Positions 9,800 to 18,139 of a DNA stretch of 32,457 bases are shown in pieces. This DNA comes from CAZBRS01 sp964494475 (GTDB taxonomy: Bacteria; Myxococcota_A; UBA9042; CAZBRS01): NCBI GenBank assembly GCA_964494475.1, contig CAZBRS010000063.1:1-32457 (forward strand). The letters run 5' to 3'. How positions within the stretch are numbered: position 1 is the stretch's first letter; each line of letters starts with the position of its first letter. A program made the translations under genes and the position numbers. The notes beneath the pieces are model-generated. The model worked only from the letters and a program-made list of their open reading frames with translations. It searched no databases and was not told the DNA's origin.

Positions 9800-10417
9800 C
9801 TACTCCGGGCACGAGCCTTCGCGGTTCACGAGCTCTTTCGTGTAGGCGGCCAGCAGCGCGCTGGCGGCCGAGTAGGGCGACGACGTGGTGGCGTAGAGCT
9901 TCGTGCCCGGCAGGCTGCTCTGCGAGGGCAGGCCCACGAACTTGACCTTCACGCGCCAGAGCCCGACCGTGAGGTCGTCGAGGTCGCGCACCACCGCCAG
10001 CAGGGCCAGCTTGGCGGCGCGCAGCGTCTTGGTGCGGCCCGCCACCGTGGTGCCGTTGGCCGCCGACAGGGCCGTCACGTCGAGCACCACGCTGACCTCG
10101 TAGGTCGTGCCCACGTACGCGTCGCTCACGAAGGTGAAGCCGATGGGCTTGCCTTCCGCCAGCAGGTTCAGGTTCACGTGGCCCGAGGTGCCCGAGAACG
10201 TCTGGCGGTAGACCATCCAGGGCTTCAGCGAGCCCTCGATGGCGCTGCCCACCGGGATGCCGACCTGGGCCCACATGGGCGTGCGGGCGAAGCACACGTC
10301 GTCGGTCTGCAGCTGCTGGTAGGGCACGTTCACGTCGAGCAGCACGTCGACGGTGGCGAAGGCCGGGGCGGCGACGAGCAGCAGGGCCGCGGCGACGAGA
10401 AGATGCAGCGCGCGCAT
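9800..10417 (-). CDS. Secreted protein of unknown function
   Basis: 205 residues. A Sec signal peptide is clear: Arg at position 3, a hydrophobic run of Leu/Val/Ala, and a cleavage site after APAFA at about residue 21. There is no lipobox, so the mature ~184-residue protein is likely periplasmic or exported. The mature part looks rich in beta strands (VDVLLDVNVPYQQL, HVNLNLLAEGKPIGFTFVSD) with an alanine-rich helix near the end. It has two cysteines, near residue 42 and three residues from the C-terminus, that could pair. I do not recognise the family. The start has GGAG six bases upstream. It is divergent from the acyl-CoA synthetase/MFS pair and appears to share its control region. Confidence 0.75.
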   Translation of the reverse strand: MRALHLLVAAALLLVAAPAFATVDVLLDVNVPYQQLQTDDVCFARTPMWAQVGIPVGSAIEGSLKPWMVYRQTFSGTSGHVNLNLLAEGKPIGFTFVSDAYVGTTYEVSVVLDVTALSAANGTTVAGRTKTLRAAKLALLAVVRDLDDLTVGLWRVKVKFVGLPSQSSLPGTKLYATTSSPYSAASALLAAYTKELVNREGSCPE

Positions 10418-10451
10418 GGGGATCTCCGATTCGTGTTCCTCGAGCCGCGCG

Positions 10452-10479
10452 AGTGTAGGCAGGCGACGCGCTGCGTCAA
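10452..10479 (-). promoter_or_regulatory. Promoter of the secreted-protein gene
   Basis: On the minus strand: TTGACG (complement of 10474-10479), a 16-bp spacer and TACACT (complement of 10452-10457). Five of six -35 bases and four of six -10 bases match consensus. The left arm of the inverted repeat at 10467-10477 overlaps its -35 and spacer. Confidence 0.55.
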
Positions 10480-10509
10480 GACGAATTTGTGGTCAAGCGA
10501 CGCAGCGCG
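10467..10509. repeat. 11-bp perfect inverted repeat between divergent promoters (operator candidate)
   Basis: CGCGCTGCGTC at 10467-10477 and its exact reverse complement GACGCAGCGCG at 10499-10509, separated by 21 bases. The arm centres are 32 bp apart, close to three helical turns, so both arms face the same side of the DNA. The left arm sits in the -35/spacer of the minus-strand promoter and the right arm sits in the spacer of the plus-strand promoter. This is what one expects of a two-site operator controlling both directions. No regulator gene is adjacent. Confidence 0.5.
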
Positions 10510-10518
10510 GCGTACATT
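10490..10518 (+). promoter_or_regulatory. Promoter of the acyl-CoA synthetase/MFS operon
   Basis: TGGTCA (10490-10495), 17-bp spacer, TACATT (10513-10518), 41 bases before the ATG. The -35 is a four-of-six match and the -10 also four of six. The motif TACATTGCCG recurs exactly at the promoter of the small lipoprotein (28049-28058). Confidence 0.45.
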
Positions 10519-10559
10519 GCCGCGTTGCAGGGTCCGACGGTGCCCTGTTGGAGGGTCCC

Positions 10560-12710
10560 ATGACGCAGAGTCCGCGGCTCGACCATCCGCTGCACACCAT
10601 CCTGCACCCGCGGTCCGTGGTCGTGGCCGGCGCCAGCGCCAACCCCATGAAGATGGGCTCGATCCAGGCCATGAACGTGCTCGGAAACGGGTTCCGCGGC
10701 GAGGTCGTGTTCCTGCACCCCGAGGCCTCCACGCTCTTCGGACGGCCCGCGTACCGCGACCCCGCCGAGCTGCCGTTCGTGCCCGACCTCGCGCTGCTCG
10801 TGACGCCCGCCCCCGGCACGCCCGACCTGCTCGATCGCCTGGGCCAGCGCGGCGTGCGGCACGCCATCGTCATCTCGGGGGGGTTCGCCGAGGTGGGCGG
10901 CCACGGGGCCGCGCTCGGGCAGCGCCTGAAGGAGGTCGCCGAGCGCCACGGGATCCGCTTCGTGGGGCCCAACTGCATCGGCGTGTTGAACACGCACCAT
11001 CCGCTGAACACGACCGTGCTGAACACGCTCACGGCCCCCGGGCCCCTCAGCCTGGCCAGCCAGAGCGGCACGTTCGTGGCGCAGCTGCCCATGCTGCTGG
11101 CCGAGCGCGGCGTGCGCTACAACAAGGCGGTCAGCGTCGGCAACTCCACCAGCATCGACCTGGTCGACGTGCTCGAGTACCTGGGGGCCGACCCCACCAC
11201 GAAGGCCATCGCGCTCTACATCGAGGGGCTCCCCGACGCGCGGCGCTTCCTGGCCGTGGCCCGCGAGGTCACGCGCGTGAAGCCCGTGTTCGCGCTGTAC
11301 GTGGGCGGCACGGGCGCGGGCCGCCGCTCGGGGCTCTCGCACACGGCCAACCTGGGCGGCGCCGACGCGCTCTACGACGGGCTCTTCGCCCAGGCGGGCG
11401 TGGTGCGCGCGCCCAGCGTGGCCGATCTCTTCGACTGGGCCTGGGCGGCGGCCGTGATGCCCCCGCCGCGGGGCAACCGCGTGGTCGTGCTCACCCACTC
11501 GGGGGGCCCCGCCACCTGCATGGCCGACGAGTGCGAGCGGCGCGGTCTGGCCGTGCCCGAGCTGTCGGTCGCGCTGCAGGAGCGCCTGCGCCCCCACGTG
11601 CTCGGCACCGCGTCGGTGCGCAACCCCGTCGACCTGACCTTCTTCCTCGACAACCAGGTCTTCGCCGAGACGCTCCCGCGCGAGCTGCTTGCGTCCGACG
11701 AGGTCGACGCGCTGCTCATCCACGGGATGATGGACACGGGCTTCCTCGAGGTGATGTACGAGCTCGTGAAGCCGTACGTGCCCGTCGCGCGCGACGCCAT
11801 GCTCGACCTGGCGCGGGCGCCGATGGGGCCGTTCCTCGAGCTCGTGCGTGCCTCGGGCAAGCCGGTGCTGGCCTCGACCTTCGTGTGGCACGACGACGCG
11901 GCCCGCGCCATGCGCGAGGGCGGCATCCCCCTGGTGCCCTGCCCGCAGGCGGCGGTGCGGGCGCTGGCGGCCCTGGTCCGGGCCGGACGGGCGCTGCATC
12001 GTGACGTGCCCTCCTTCGAGGCCGGCGAGGTCTCGCCGTCCCCGGCTCTCGCTGCCTTGGCGGGTCGTCCGGGGCGCGTGGCGCTCGACGAGGCCGCGTC
12101 GAAGCGCGTGCTCGCGCACGCCGGGCTCGAGCTGCCGGCCGAGCGCACCGCCGACAACCTCGACGAGGGCCTCGCCGTCGCCCCGCTGGTCGGGTGGCCG
12201 CTGGTGCTGAAGGGGCTGGCGCCCGGCGTGGCCCACAAGACCGAGGCCGGCCTGGTCCACCTGGGCCTCCGCGACGAGGCCGACCTGCGGCGCGCCTGGG
12301 CGGCCGTCGAGGCGGCGGCCCCGGGGTGCCGGCGCCTGCTCGCGCCCGTGCTGCCGGGTCGCCGCGAGCTCGCGATCGGGCTCACGCGCGCGCCGGGCTT
12401 CGGGCCCGTGCTCATGCTGGGCGTGGGCGGCGTCCACGCCGAGGCCCTTCGCGACGCCACCTTCCGCCTGGCGCCGATCACAGAGGCCGAAGCGGCGGCC
12501 CTGGTCGACGAACTGCGCGCAGCGGCGGTCTTCGGAGCGGTGCGCGGACAGCGACCCCTTGACCGCGCGGCGCTCGCGCGCATGTTGGTGGCCGTGGGTC
12601 GCCTGGCCCTGGCGCATCCGCAGGTGGTCGAGGTCGACCTGAACCCCGTGATCGTGGGCGACGACGGCGTGCCGCGCGTGGCCGACGCCCTGGTGGTGGT
12701 GGAGTCGTGA
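10560..12710 (+). CDS. NDP-forming acyl-CoA synthetase (acetate-CoA ligase, ADP-forming type)
   Basis: 716 residues from ATG 10560, preceded by GAGGG. Domain order is that of fused alpha-beta NDP-forming acyl-CoA synthetases: CoA-binding Rossmann domain (~1-135, VVVAGASANPMKMGS), succinyl-CoA-ligase-like flavodoxin domains (~150-460) and a C-terminal ATP-grasp domain (~500-716, WPLVLKGLAPGVAHKTEAG). The phosphohistidine is probably His261 in GLSHTANLGG, where family members usually have SHTG. There is no GNAT domain, so it is not a Pat-type lysine acetyltransferase. The reaction would be acyl-CoA + ADP + Pi to acid + CoA + ATP, reversible. The acyl specificity cannot be read. Its stop overlaps the start of the MFS gene, so the two are translated together. 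Confidence 0.87.
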   Translation: MTQSPRLDHPLHTILHPRSVVVAGASANPMKMGSIQAMNVLGNGFRGEVVFLHPEASTLFGRPAYRDPAELPFVPDLALLVTPAPGTPDLLDRLGQRGVRHAIVISGGFAEVGGHGAALGQRLKEVAERHGIRFVGPNCIGVLNTHHPLNTTVLNTLTAPGPLSLASQSGTFVAQLPMLLAERGVRYNKAVSVGNSTSIDLVDVLEYLGADPTTKAIALYIEGLPDARRFLAVAREVTRVKPVFALYVGGTGAGRRSGLSHTANLGGADALYDGLFAQAGVVRAPSVADLFDWAWAAAVMPPPRGNRVVVLTHSGGPATCMADECERRGLAVPELSVALQERLRPHVLGTASVRNPVDLTFFLDNQVFAETLPRELLASDEVDALLIHGMMDTGFLEVMYELVKPYVPVARDAMLDLARAPMGPFLELVRASGKPVLASTFVWHDDAARAMREGGIPLVPCPQAAVRALAALVRAGRALHRDVPSFEAGEVSPSPALAALAGRPGRVALDEAASKRVLAHAGLELPAERTADNLDEGLAVAPLVGWPLVLKGLAPGVAHKTEAGLVHLGLRDEADLRRAWAAVEAAAPGCRRLLAPVLPGRRELAIGLTRAPGFGPVLMLGVGGVHAEALRDATFRLAPITEAEAAALVDELRAAAVFGAVRGQRPLDRAALARMLVAVGRLALAHPQVVEVDLNPVIVGDDGVPRVADALVVVES

Positions 12711-14128
12711 CGCCCGAAGAGCCCCGCGACGTCGGCAGCCGCCACGTCCTGACCATCATCGCCATCGGCGCCTTCCTCGGCTCCATAACGGGCTCGGCCA
12801 TCCCCATCGCGCTGCCGGTCATCGGGGCCGACCTGTCCCTGGGCCTCGGCGAGACCAGCCTGGTCATGCTGGCGTACTTCCTGGGCGCGTCGGTGCTGCT
12901 CGTGATCGCCGGTCGCGTGGGCGACTGGCTGGGCCACCGCCTGGTGCACAACGCGGGCGCCCTGCTGCTGGCCCTGGGCGCCGGCATCGCCGCCGTGGCG
13001 CCCAACCTCTCGGTGCTGGTGCTCGGGCGCCTGGTGCAGGGCGTGTCGGGCGCCTTCCTCATGGCCGTGGCCCCCGCGCTGCTCACGGCCGCCGTGCCGT
13101 CCAATCGCCGCGGGCGCTCGTTCGGCCTGCTGTCGACGGCCACCTACCTGGGCCTCACCGTGGGGCCGCCCCTCGGCGGCGCGCTGGTGCACGCGCTCGG
13201 CTGGCGCGCGCTGTTCGCGGCCATGGGCGTCGTGGGGCTCGTGCTCTTCGCGATGGGGCAGGCCTGGCTCCCGAAGCCCACGGCGCGCGCGGCGCGCTTC
13301 ACCGACCTGCCCGGCGCCGCGATCATGGTGCTCGGCTTCCCCTTCGTCATCGTGGCCGTGTCGCGCGGCTACGCCTGGGGCTGGTCGTCGGCGCTCACCC
13401 TGGGCGTGTTCGCCACCGGCGCCCTGTCGTTCGTGCTCTTCCTGGTGGTCGAGTCGCGCCGCGCCGACGCGTTGGTCGATCTCGGCCTCTTCCGCAACCG
13501 GGCCTTCACGGGCTCGGCCATCGCCGCGCTCTTCAACTACGTCGCGGTCTTCATCTCGTCGCTGCTCCTCTCGTACTACCTGCAGGAGGCGCTCGGCCTC
13601 GGGCCGTCGCGCGCGGGGCTGGTGCTGGCCACCCAGCCGGTGGTCATGGCCCTGGTGGCCTTCCAGGCCGGCGCGCTCTCGGATCGCATCGGCACGCGCG
13701 GGCTGGCCGTGGGCGGCATGCTGGTGCTGGCCGCTGGGCTCTTCGGCATGTCGTTCGTCGACGCCGGGTCGAGCCCCGGCACGGTGGCCGCCTGGTACGC
13801 GCTCTGCGGCCTCGGCATCGGCACCTTCATCTCCCCGAACACCGCCACGCTCATGGGCGCCGCGCCGCGCCACCAGCAGGGGGTGGCCGGGGGCCTCATG
13901 GCCCTGGCGCGCTCGTTCGGCATGCTGCTCGGCATCGCCGCGGGCACCACGCTCTTCGAGATGGCCGGGGGCCGCACGGGCAAGGCCTGGGGGCCCACCG
14001 AGGTCGGCGCCCTGCAGCTCGCCCTGCGCATCGCCGCGGGCCACGCGCTCCTCTCGGGGCTGGCCAGCGCGCTCCGCGGAGCGTCCGGTAGAGCGCCAGG
14101 CAGCGCGCCCCCCAAACCCTCCCGTTGA
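12707..14128 (+). CDS. MFS transporter, DHA2 (EmrB/QacA-like) drug/solute exporter
   Basis: 473 residues. The GTG start overlaps the stop of the upstream gene in the sequence GTGA, and GGAG precedes it, so translation is coupled. About 13-14 hydrophobic segments are visible, in keeping with the 14-helix DHA2 group. Motif A appears as GRVGDWLGHRLV after helix 2, and the antiporter motif C region as GLTVGPPLGGAL in helix 5, which suggests proton-driven export. It sits in the inner membrane. The coupled acyl-CoA synthetase suggests that the exported substrate could be an organic acid or an acyl product, but that is only inference from position. Confidence 0.88.
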   Translation: MTPEEPRDVGSRHVLTIIAIGAFLGSITGSAIPIALPVIGADLSLGLGETSLVMLAYFLGASVLLVIAGRVGDWLGHRLVHNAGALLLALGAGIAAVAPNLSVLVLGRLVQGVSGAFLMAVAPALLTAAVPSNRRGRSFGLLSTATYLGLTVGPPLGGALVHALGWRALFAAMGVVGLVLFAMGQAWLPKPTARAARFTDLPGAAIMVLGFPFVIVAVSRGYAWGWSSALTLGVFATGALSFVLFLVVESRRADALVDLGLFRNRAFTGSAIAALFNYVAVFISSLLLSYYLQEALGLGPSRAGLVLATQPVVMALVAFQAGALSDRIGTRGLAVGGMLVLAAGLFGMSFVDAGSSPGTVAAWYALCGLGIGTFISPNTATLMGAAPRHQQGVAGGLMALARSFGMLLGIAAGTTLFEMAGGRTGKAWGPTEVGALQLALRIAAGHALLSGLASALRGASGRAPGSAPPKPSR

Positions 14129-14152
14129 CGCCCCGCGTCCCGCCCCTAACCT
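14125..14152 (+). promoter_or_regulatory. Possible promoter of the DUF4157/zincin gene
   Basis: TTGACG (14125-14130), overlapping the MFS stop, a 16-bp spacer and TAACCT (14147-14152). A short AT-richer island follows (14152-14180, with GAGTATAGAAAACG), which is conspicuous in this GC-rich DNA. The -10 is weak. Confidence 0.3.
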
Positions 14153-14214
14153 GTCTGTAAGAGTATAGAAAACGTAGACCAAGCGCTCTGGCGTGCGGCT
14201 GCGTGGAGCGTGCC

Positions 14215-15945
14215 ATGGCAGCGTTTCGACAGGACCGGCGTCACGTCCAGGCCCCGTCGGCCGCTCGCGTCGAACGACCGGGCCGCGACCGCCGGGAGCT
14301 CGGCGACCTCCTCGAGCGCCTGGTCGAGCGGGCGCCGGGCTTCGAGGCGCTCGTCGGTGGGCTGCGGGAGGCCTGCGTGCAGGGGCTGCTCGGCTGGGAC
14401 GAGCTCCGCGAGATCGAGGCCCTGGTGCAGGGAACCGCGTCGTTCGGGTCCGCGACCGCCGTCGAGCGAGCGCGCCGTTCTTCCGGGGCGCCTCTCCCCG
14501 AGGGGCTGCGGCGCCGCTTCGAGCGGGCCACCGGCACGGGCCTGGGCGACGTGCGCGTGCACACCGGCGCGGCCTCGGCCGACGCCGCGACCGCGCTCGG
14601 CGCACGCGCCTGGGTGCTCGGGCGCGACATCCACTTCGGCGCGGGCCAGTTCGAGCCCGCGACCGAGCGGGGCGCGCGCGTGCTGGCCCACGAGGTGGCG
14701 CACACGGTGCAGCAGGGGCCGGGCCGCGTCCCGGCCGGCGGTCGCTTCGAGGTGAGCCACCCCTCGGACGTCGACGAGCGCGCGGCCGTGTCGGCGGCGC
14801 CGGCGCTGCTGGCGGGTGCCGCGGTGGCCCTGGCCCCCACCGGCACCTACGCCGTCGCGCGCATCCAGCGCGACGCCTTGACCGAGCTGCCCGCGGCCAC
14901 CCGCCGCGCGACCCTGGTGGACCGCTCCGACAACCACCCGGACGTCCGCGTGTTCTTCGTGCCGGACGCGGCGCCGCCTTCGGCCGCCTATACCTACGAG
15001 TTCGAGGGGCCGATCTTCGCCGAGGGGGCCGGGAGCGACGCCCGGACCCGGCGTGGCTTCAGCCTGCTGGCCCTCAGCCTGGTCGGCATCGACCTGGCCA
15101 CGGGAGAGCCCATCGCGGAGGAGTTCGATCCGGCCCGTCGCGCGCCGCGGCCCGTCGGCAACCGCGTGGTGATGCACGCGGTCGATCTGGCCTATACATC
15201 CCTTGGCGCAGGGGGCGTCCACGACGTGCGGTTCACGCTCGTGGGGGGCACCCGCCTGCTCATCGAGGATCTCGGGCCGCGCGCCCCGGCGGCGGGCGCG
15301 CTGACCGAGGAGCTGGCCGCCCAGTACGGGCTGACCCACGCGCCGGACGTCGGCGCGCCGCTCTGGAGCCGCATCCTCACGGCCCTGGGGGCGTTCCCCC
15401 TTTCGGTGCTGTCGCGCATCCAGGGGCTCAGGTTCGTCGCCGGCGTGGCCGATCATAGCCCCGAGGGCTTCGCGGCCATGTACGACGCGGAGTTCGACGC
15501 GAGCACCGGTACGTGGGCCTACGAGGTGCTCGTCTACACCGACGCCGAGAGGTTGGCCCCCGAGCTCTTCCAGCAGGTGCTCTTCCACGAGCTCGGGCAC
15601 GCCGTGTCGGACCGGCCCACCGAGAGGCCGGCCGAAGTGCACGAGACGCTCTCGGCCCAGGCGGCCTTCCGGCGCGCCGTGCGCGCCGACGGCGACCGGC
15701 CGATCACGACCTACGGGGGGAGGGACGCCGAAGAGAACTTCGCCGAGTGCTTCTCCTACTTCATCCTGCGCCCCGAGCTGCTGCGCACGCTGCGCCCGCA
15801 CGTCTACGAGTACTTCCTGGCCTACCGGGAGGCCGCCGAAGCGTCACAGACCCCGCCGACGCGCCCCGACGCGGCTCCCCCGACGGCCGGCGAGAGGCAG
15901 GCCGAGGAGGACTTCGGTGCCATCGAGGGGGCCGACGACTTCTAG
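14215..15945 (+). CDS. DUF4157 (eCIS-core) protein with a second C-terminal zincin motif
   Basis: 576 residues from ATG 14215, chosen over the GTG at 14203 because GGAG lies six bases before it. No signal peptide. Domains: a charged helical N-terminus (~1-80), a DUF4157 domain (~83-165) with the hallmark LPEGLRRRFE, GDVRVHTG, and HEVAHTVQQ (His159, Glu160, His163), a middle region of beta-rich sequence (~200-430), and a second metalloprotease signature VLFHELGHAVSD (His458, Glu459, His462). Glu511 in EENFAECFSYF is placed as a possible third zinc ligand, as in gluzincins. The last ~35 residues are Pro/Ala-rich and acidic. DUF4157 is associated with extracellular contractile injection systems and their cargo, but none of their sheath, tube or baseplate genes is in this window. 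Predicted peptidase or toxin; target unknown. Confidence 0.82.
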   Translation: MAAFRQDRRHVQAPSAARVERPGRDRRELGDLLERLVERAPGFEALVGGLREACVQGLLGWDELREIEALVQGTASFGSATAVERARRSSGAPLPEGLRRRFERATGTGLGDVRVHTGAASADAATALGARAWVLGRDIHFGAGQFEPATERGARVLAHEVAHTVQQGPGRVPAGGRFEVSHPSDVDERAAVSAAPALLAGAAVALAPTGTYAVARIQRDALTELPAATRRATLVDRSDNHPDVRVFFVPDAAPPSAAYTYEFEGPIFAEGAGSDARTRRGFSLLALSLVGIDLATGEPIAEEFDPARRAPRPVGNRVVMHAVDLAYTSLGAGGVHDVRFTLVGGTRLLIEDLGPRAPAAGALTEELAAQYGLTHAPDVGAPLWSRILTALGAFPLSVLSRIQGLRFVAGVADHSPEGFAAMYDAEFDASTGTWAYEVLVYTDAERLAPELFQQVLFHELGHAVSDRPTERPAEVHETLSAQAAFRRAVRADGDRPITTYGGRDAEENFAECFSYFILRPELLRTLRPHVYEYFLAYREAAEASQTPPTRPDAAPPTAGERQAEEDFGAIEGADDF

Positions 15946-16000
15946 TCGCCAGGCGACCGCCCTGCTCCGTATGGAAATCTCCGGCCTCGTGGCGGGTGTA

Positions 16001-16022
16001 CCTCCTCGAACCTGCGAGGAGG
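16001..16022 (+). promoter_or_regulatory. Hairpin that would hide the Shine-Dalgarno of the next gene
   Basis: CCTCCTCG (16001-16008) pairs perfectly with CGAGGAGG (16015-16022) across the six-base loop AACCTG. The 3' arm contains the Shine-Dalgarno GAGGAGG used by the ATG at 16028. In the mRNA the stem would mask it. CCTCCT is also the sequence of the anti-Shine-Dalgarno. This may set low or conditional translation. Confidence 0.4.
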
Positions 16023-16027
16023 CGCCC

Positions 16028-18121
16028 ATGAAGCTGCCCGTCACGACGCGCTCGACCCTGCTCCTCCTGGCCCTCGTCGGCCTGCTCGGCGCCACCGCCT
16101 CGTGCGGCTCGGCCTCGCCCACCCAGACGCCCCAGCCCATGCTGGTGGTCGATCCGGCCGCCGTGCAGCTGCCGATGGCCTCGATCGCGCCCGGCGAGAC
16201 CGGCGCCTTCGACGTGGTGCTCTCGAACGCCGGCACGAAGGCGCTGACCCTTCGCGAGCTCGCGCTCGTGGTCCACGCCCCGGCGGGTGCTCACGAGGCC
16301 ACGCCGGCCCTGCGCCTCGATCGCGCGGCGCTGCCCGCGCTGCCGGCGCAGATCGGCACGCCGGGCTCGGGCCAGTCCGAGGCCCTGGTGGTCACGATCT
16401 CCTTCACGCGCGTGGACGACGGCCTCGATCGCAGCGCCGAGCTCCGCATCGTGTCGGACGACGCCTCGTCGCCCACGCTGCTCGTGCCCGTCACGGCCAC
16501 CCGCCCCGCGCCCCTGCTTCGCGTGGTGCCCGAGGCGCTCGACCTGGGCCAGGTGTCGCTCGATCAGACCGGCGCGCGCGAGGCCACCCTCCGGAACAGC
16601 GGCACCGCCGACCTGGTGGTCACCGGGCTGCTCTTCGAGTCGACCAGCCCCGACTTCCGGCTGGCCCTCGACCTCGAGAACGTGCGGCATACCTTCGCGC
16701 CCGGCGTCGACCAGGCGCGGCGCGAGCTCGACGCGCCGCTGGTGCTGGCCCCCGACGCCGCGACCGTGTTCGAGGTCAGCTACACGGCCCACCAGGCCGC
16801 GCCCGCCAGCGCACGCCTCGTGCTGTTCTCGAACGATCCCGTCTCCGGAGCCGCGGGGACGGTCGTCCAGGTGACGGCGAACCACGCCGGCGTGTGCCTC
16901 GAGGTGCGGCCGCCCCGCGTCGACTTCGGAGGCAAGCCGGTCTCGAGCCAGTACCTGCTGCCGGTCGAGCTGAAGAACTGCAGCGCCTCGCGGCCTCTCG
17001 CCATCTCGCGGCTCGACCTGGCGGGCGGGATCGATCGCTGCGCCGGCCCGTTCTGCGTGCAGATCCCCCCCGAACTCGGCAGCGGAGAGATCGGCCCGGC
17101 GAGCCCCCTCGTCGTCGCGGAGGGCGCCTCGATCCTGGTGAACGTGCTCTACGCGCCGGCCGCCCAGGCCGAGGTCGACGCCACGGGCCAGCCACTGAAG
17201 GACAGCGCCACGCTGGTGGTCGACTCCGACGCCTTCGTGCCCCGCGTCGAGGTGCCCGTCTCCGGCTTCGGTATCGGCGACGACTGCCCGGTGGCCGTGC
17301 TGGGCCTCGACGAGGGCGAGGAGGTCCTGCCGCAGACCGTGCTGCACCTGCACGGAGAGGAGTCCACCTCGACCGCCGGAGCCATCACCAAGTACGAGTG
17401 GACCGTCGAGCAGCCCGCGCTCTCGGCCTCGAAGTTCATCCCCTCGGCCAATTACCCGAGCCCTGTGTTCGAGGCGAACGTGATCGGCAAGTACGTGTTC
17501 CACCTGACCGTCTGGGACCAGTTCGGCCGCAAGAGCTGCTTCTCCGCCCTGAGACAGGTGGTGGTCGGGACCGGCTGCGCCATCCACGTCGAGCTGCTGT
17601 GGACGAGCCCCTACGATCCGGACCCCGACGACGAGGGGCCCGAGGCCGGCACGGACCTCGACCTGCACTTCGCGCACCCGAACGCCAGCCAGTCCGACCT
17701 CGACGGCGACGGCGTCAAGGACCCCTGGTTCGATCCCTCCTGGGACGCGTTCTGGTTCTACCCGCTGCAGAACTGGGGCTCGATCTCGGCGGTGGACGAC
17801 AACGCCACCCTCGACCTCGACGACGTCGACGGCCACGGCCCCGAGAACGTGAACCTCTGCCAGCCCGAGGACGGGAAGACCTACGCCGTGGCCGTGAACT
17901 ACTGGGACGACCACGGCTACGGTCCGTCGTTCGCCACCGTGCGTGTCTACATCCACGGCGTGCTCGTCTTCGAGGTGAAGGATCTGCCCATGGTCGATCA
18001 CGACCTCTGCTGGATCGCGGGCATCGACTGGCCGAGCGGCCAGGTGAAGGCCAGGCTGACGCCGGCGGGCGGGGTCTGGTGCACCCACGACTACCACCAC
18101 CCCCTCTTCTACCAGCCGTAG
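16028..18121 (+). CDS. Large multi-domain lipoprotein (ASH-like beta domains, PKD-like, DUF2135-like end)
   Basis: 697 residues from ATG 16028, with GAGGAGG just upstream. The signal peptide ends in GATASC; the lipobox is imperfect (Thr at -3), so lipidation is probable, not certain. The protein is built of beta domains. Three choice-of-anchor/ASH-like domains (~38-155, ~160-285, ~290-415) carry sentences such as SNAGTKALTLREL, LRNSGTADLVVTGL and LKNCSASRPLAISRL. A PKD-like domain (~418-515) is recognisable from KYEWTVEQP and GKYVFHLTVWDQ. The C-terminal ~180 residues (GTDLDLHF, GHGPENVNL, YAVAVNYWDD) resemble DUF2135-type domains. Such proteins are structural or binding proteins of the cell surface in myxobacteria-like lineages. 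No catalytic motif is seen. Confidence 0.8.
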   Translation: MKLPVTTRSTLLLLALVGLLGATASCGSASPTQTPQPMLVVDPAAVQLPMASIAPGETGAFDVVLSNAGTKALTLRELALVVHAPAGAHEATPALRLDRAALPALPAQIGTPGSGQSEALVVTISFTRVDDGLDRSAELRIVSDDASSPTLLVPVTATRPAPLLRVVPEALDLGQVSLDQTGAREATLRNSGTADLVVTGLLFESTSPDFRLALDLENVRHTFAPGVDQARRELDAPLVLAPDAATVFEVSYTAHQAAPASARLVLFSNDPVSGAAGTVVQVTANHAGVCLEVRPPRVDFGGKPVSSQYLLPVELKNCSASRPLAISRLDLAGGIDRCAGPFCVQIPPELGSGEIGPASPLVVAEGASILVNVLYAPAAQAEVDATGQPLKDSATLVVDSDAFVPRVEVPVSGFGIGDDCPVAVLGLDEGEEVLPQTVLHLHGEESTSTAGAITKYEWTVEQPALSASKFIPSANYPSPVFEANVIGKYVFHLTVWDQFGRKSCFSALRQVVVGTGCAIHVELLWTSPYDPDPDDEGPEAGTDLDLHFAHPNASQSDLDGDGVKDPWFDPSWDAFWFYPLQNWGSISAVDDNATLDLDDVDGHGPENVNLCQPEDGKTYAVAVNYWDDHGYGPSFATVRVYIHGVLVFEVKDLPMVDHDLCWIAGIDWPSGQVKARLTPAGGVWCTHDYHHPLFYQP

Positions 18122-18139
18122 GGGAAGCGCCGCCCTCGC

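Noticed and set aside
14203..14214. GTG start for the DUF4157 gene
   Set aside because: The ATG at 14215 has GGAG six bases upstream; the GTG has no Shine-Dalgarno.
14215..18121. Part of an extracellular contractile injection system locus
   Set aside because: Only the DUF4157 protein fits. No sheath, tube, baseplate, LysM spike-adaptor or AAA ATPase gene is present in the window.
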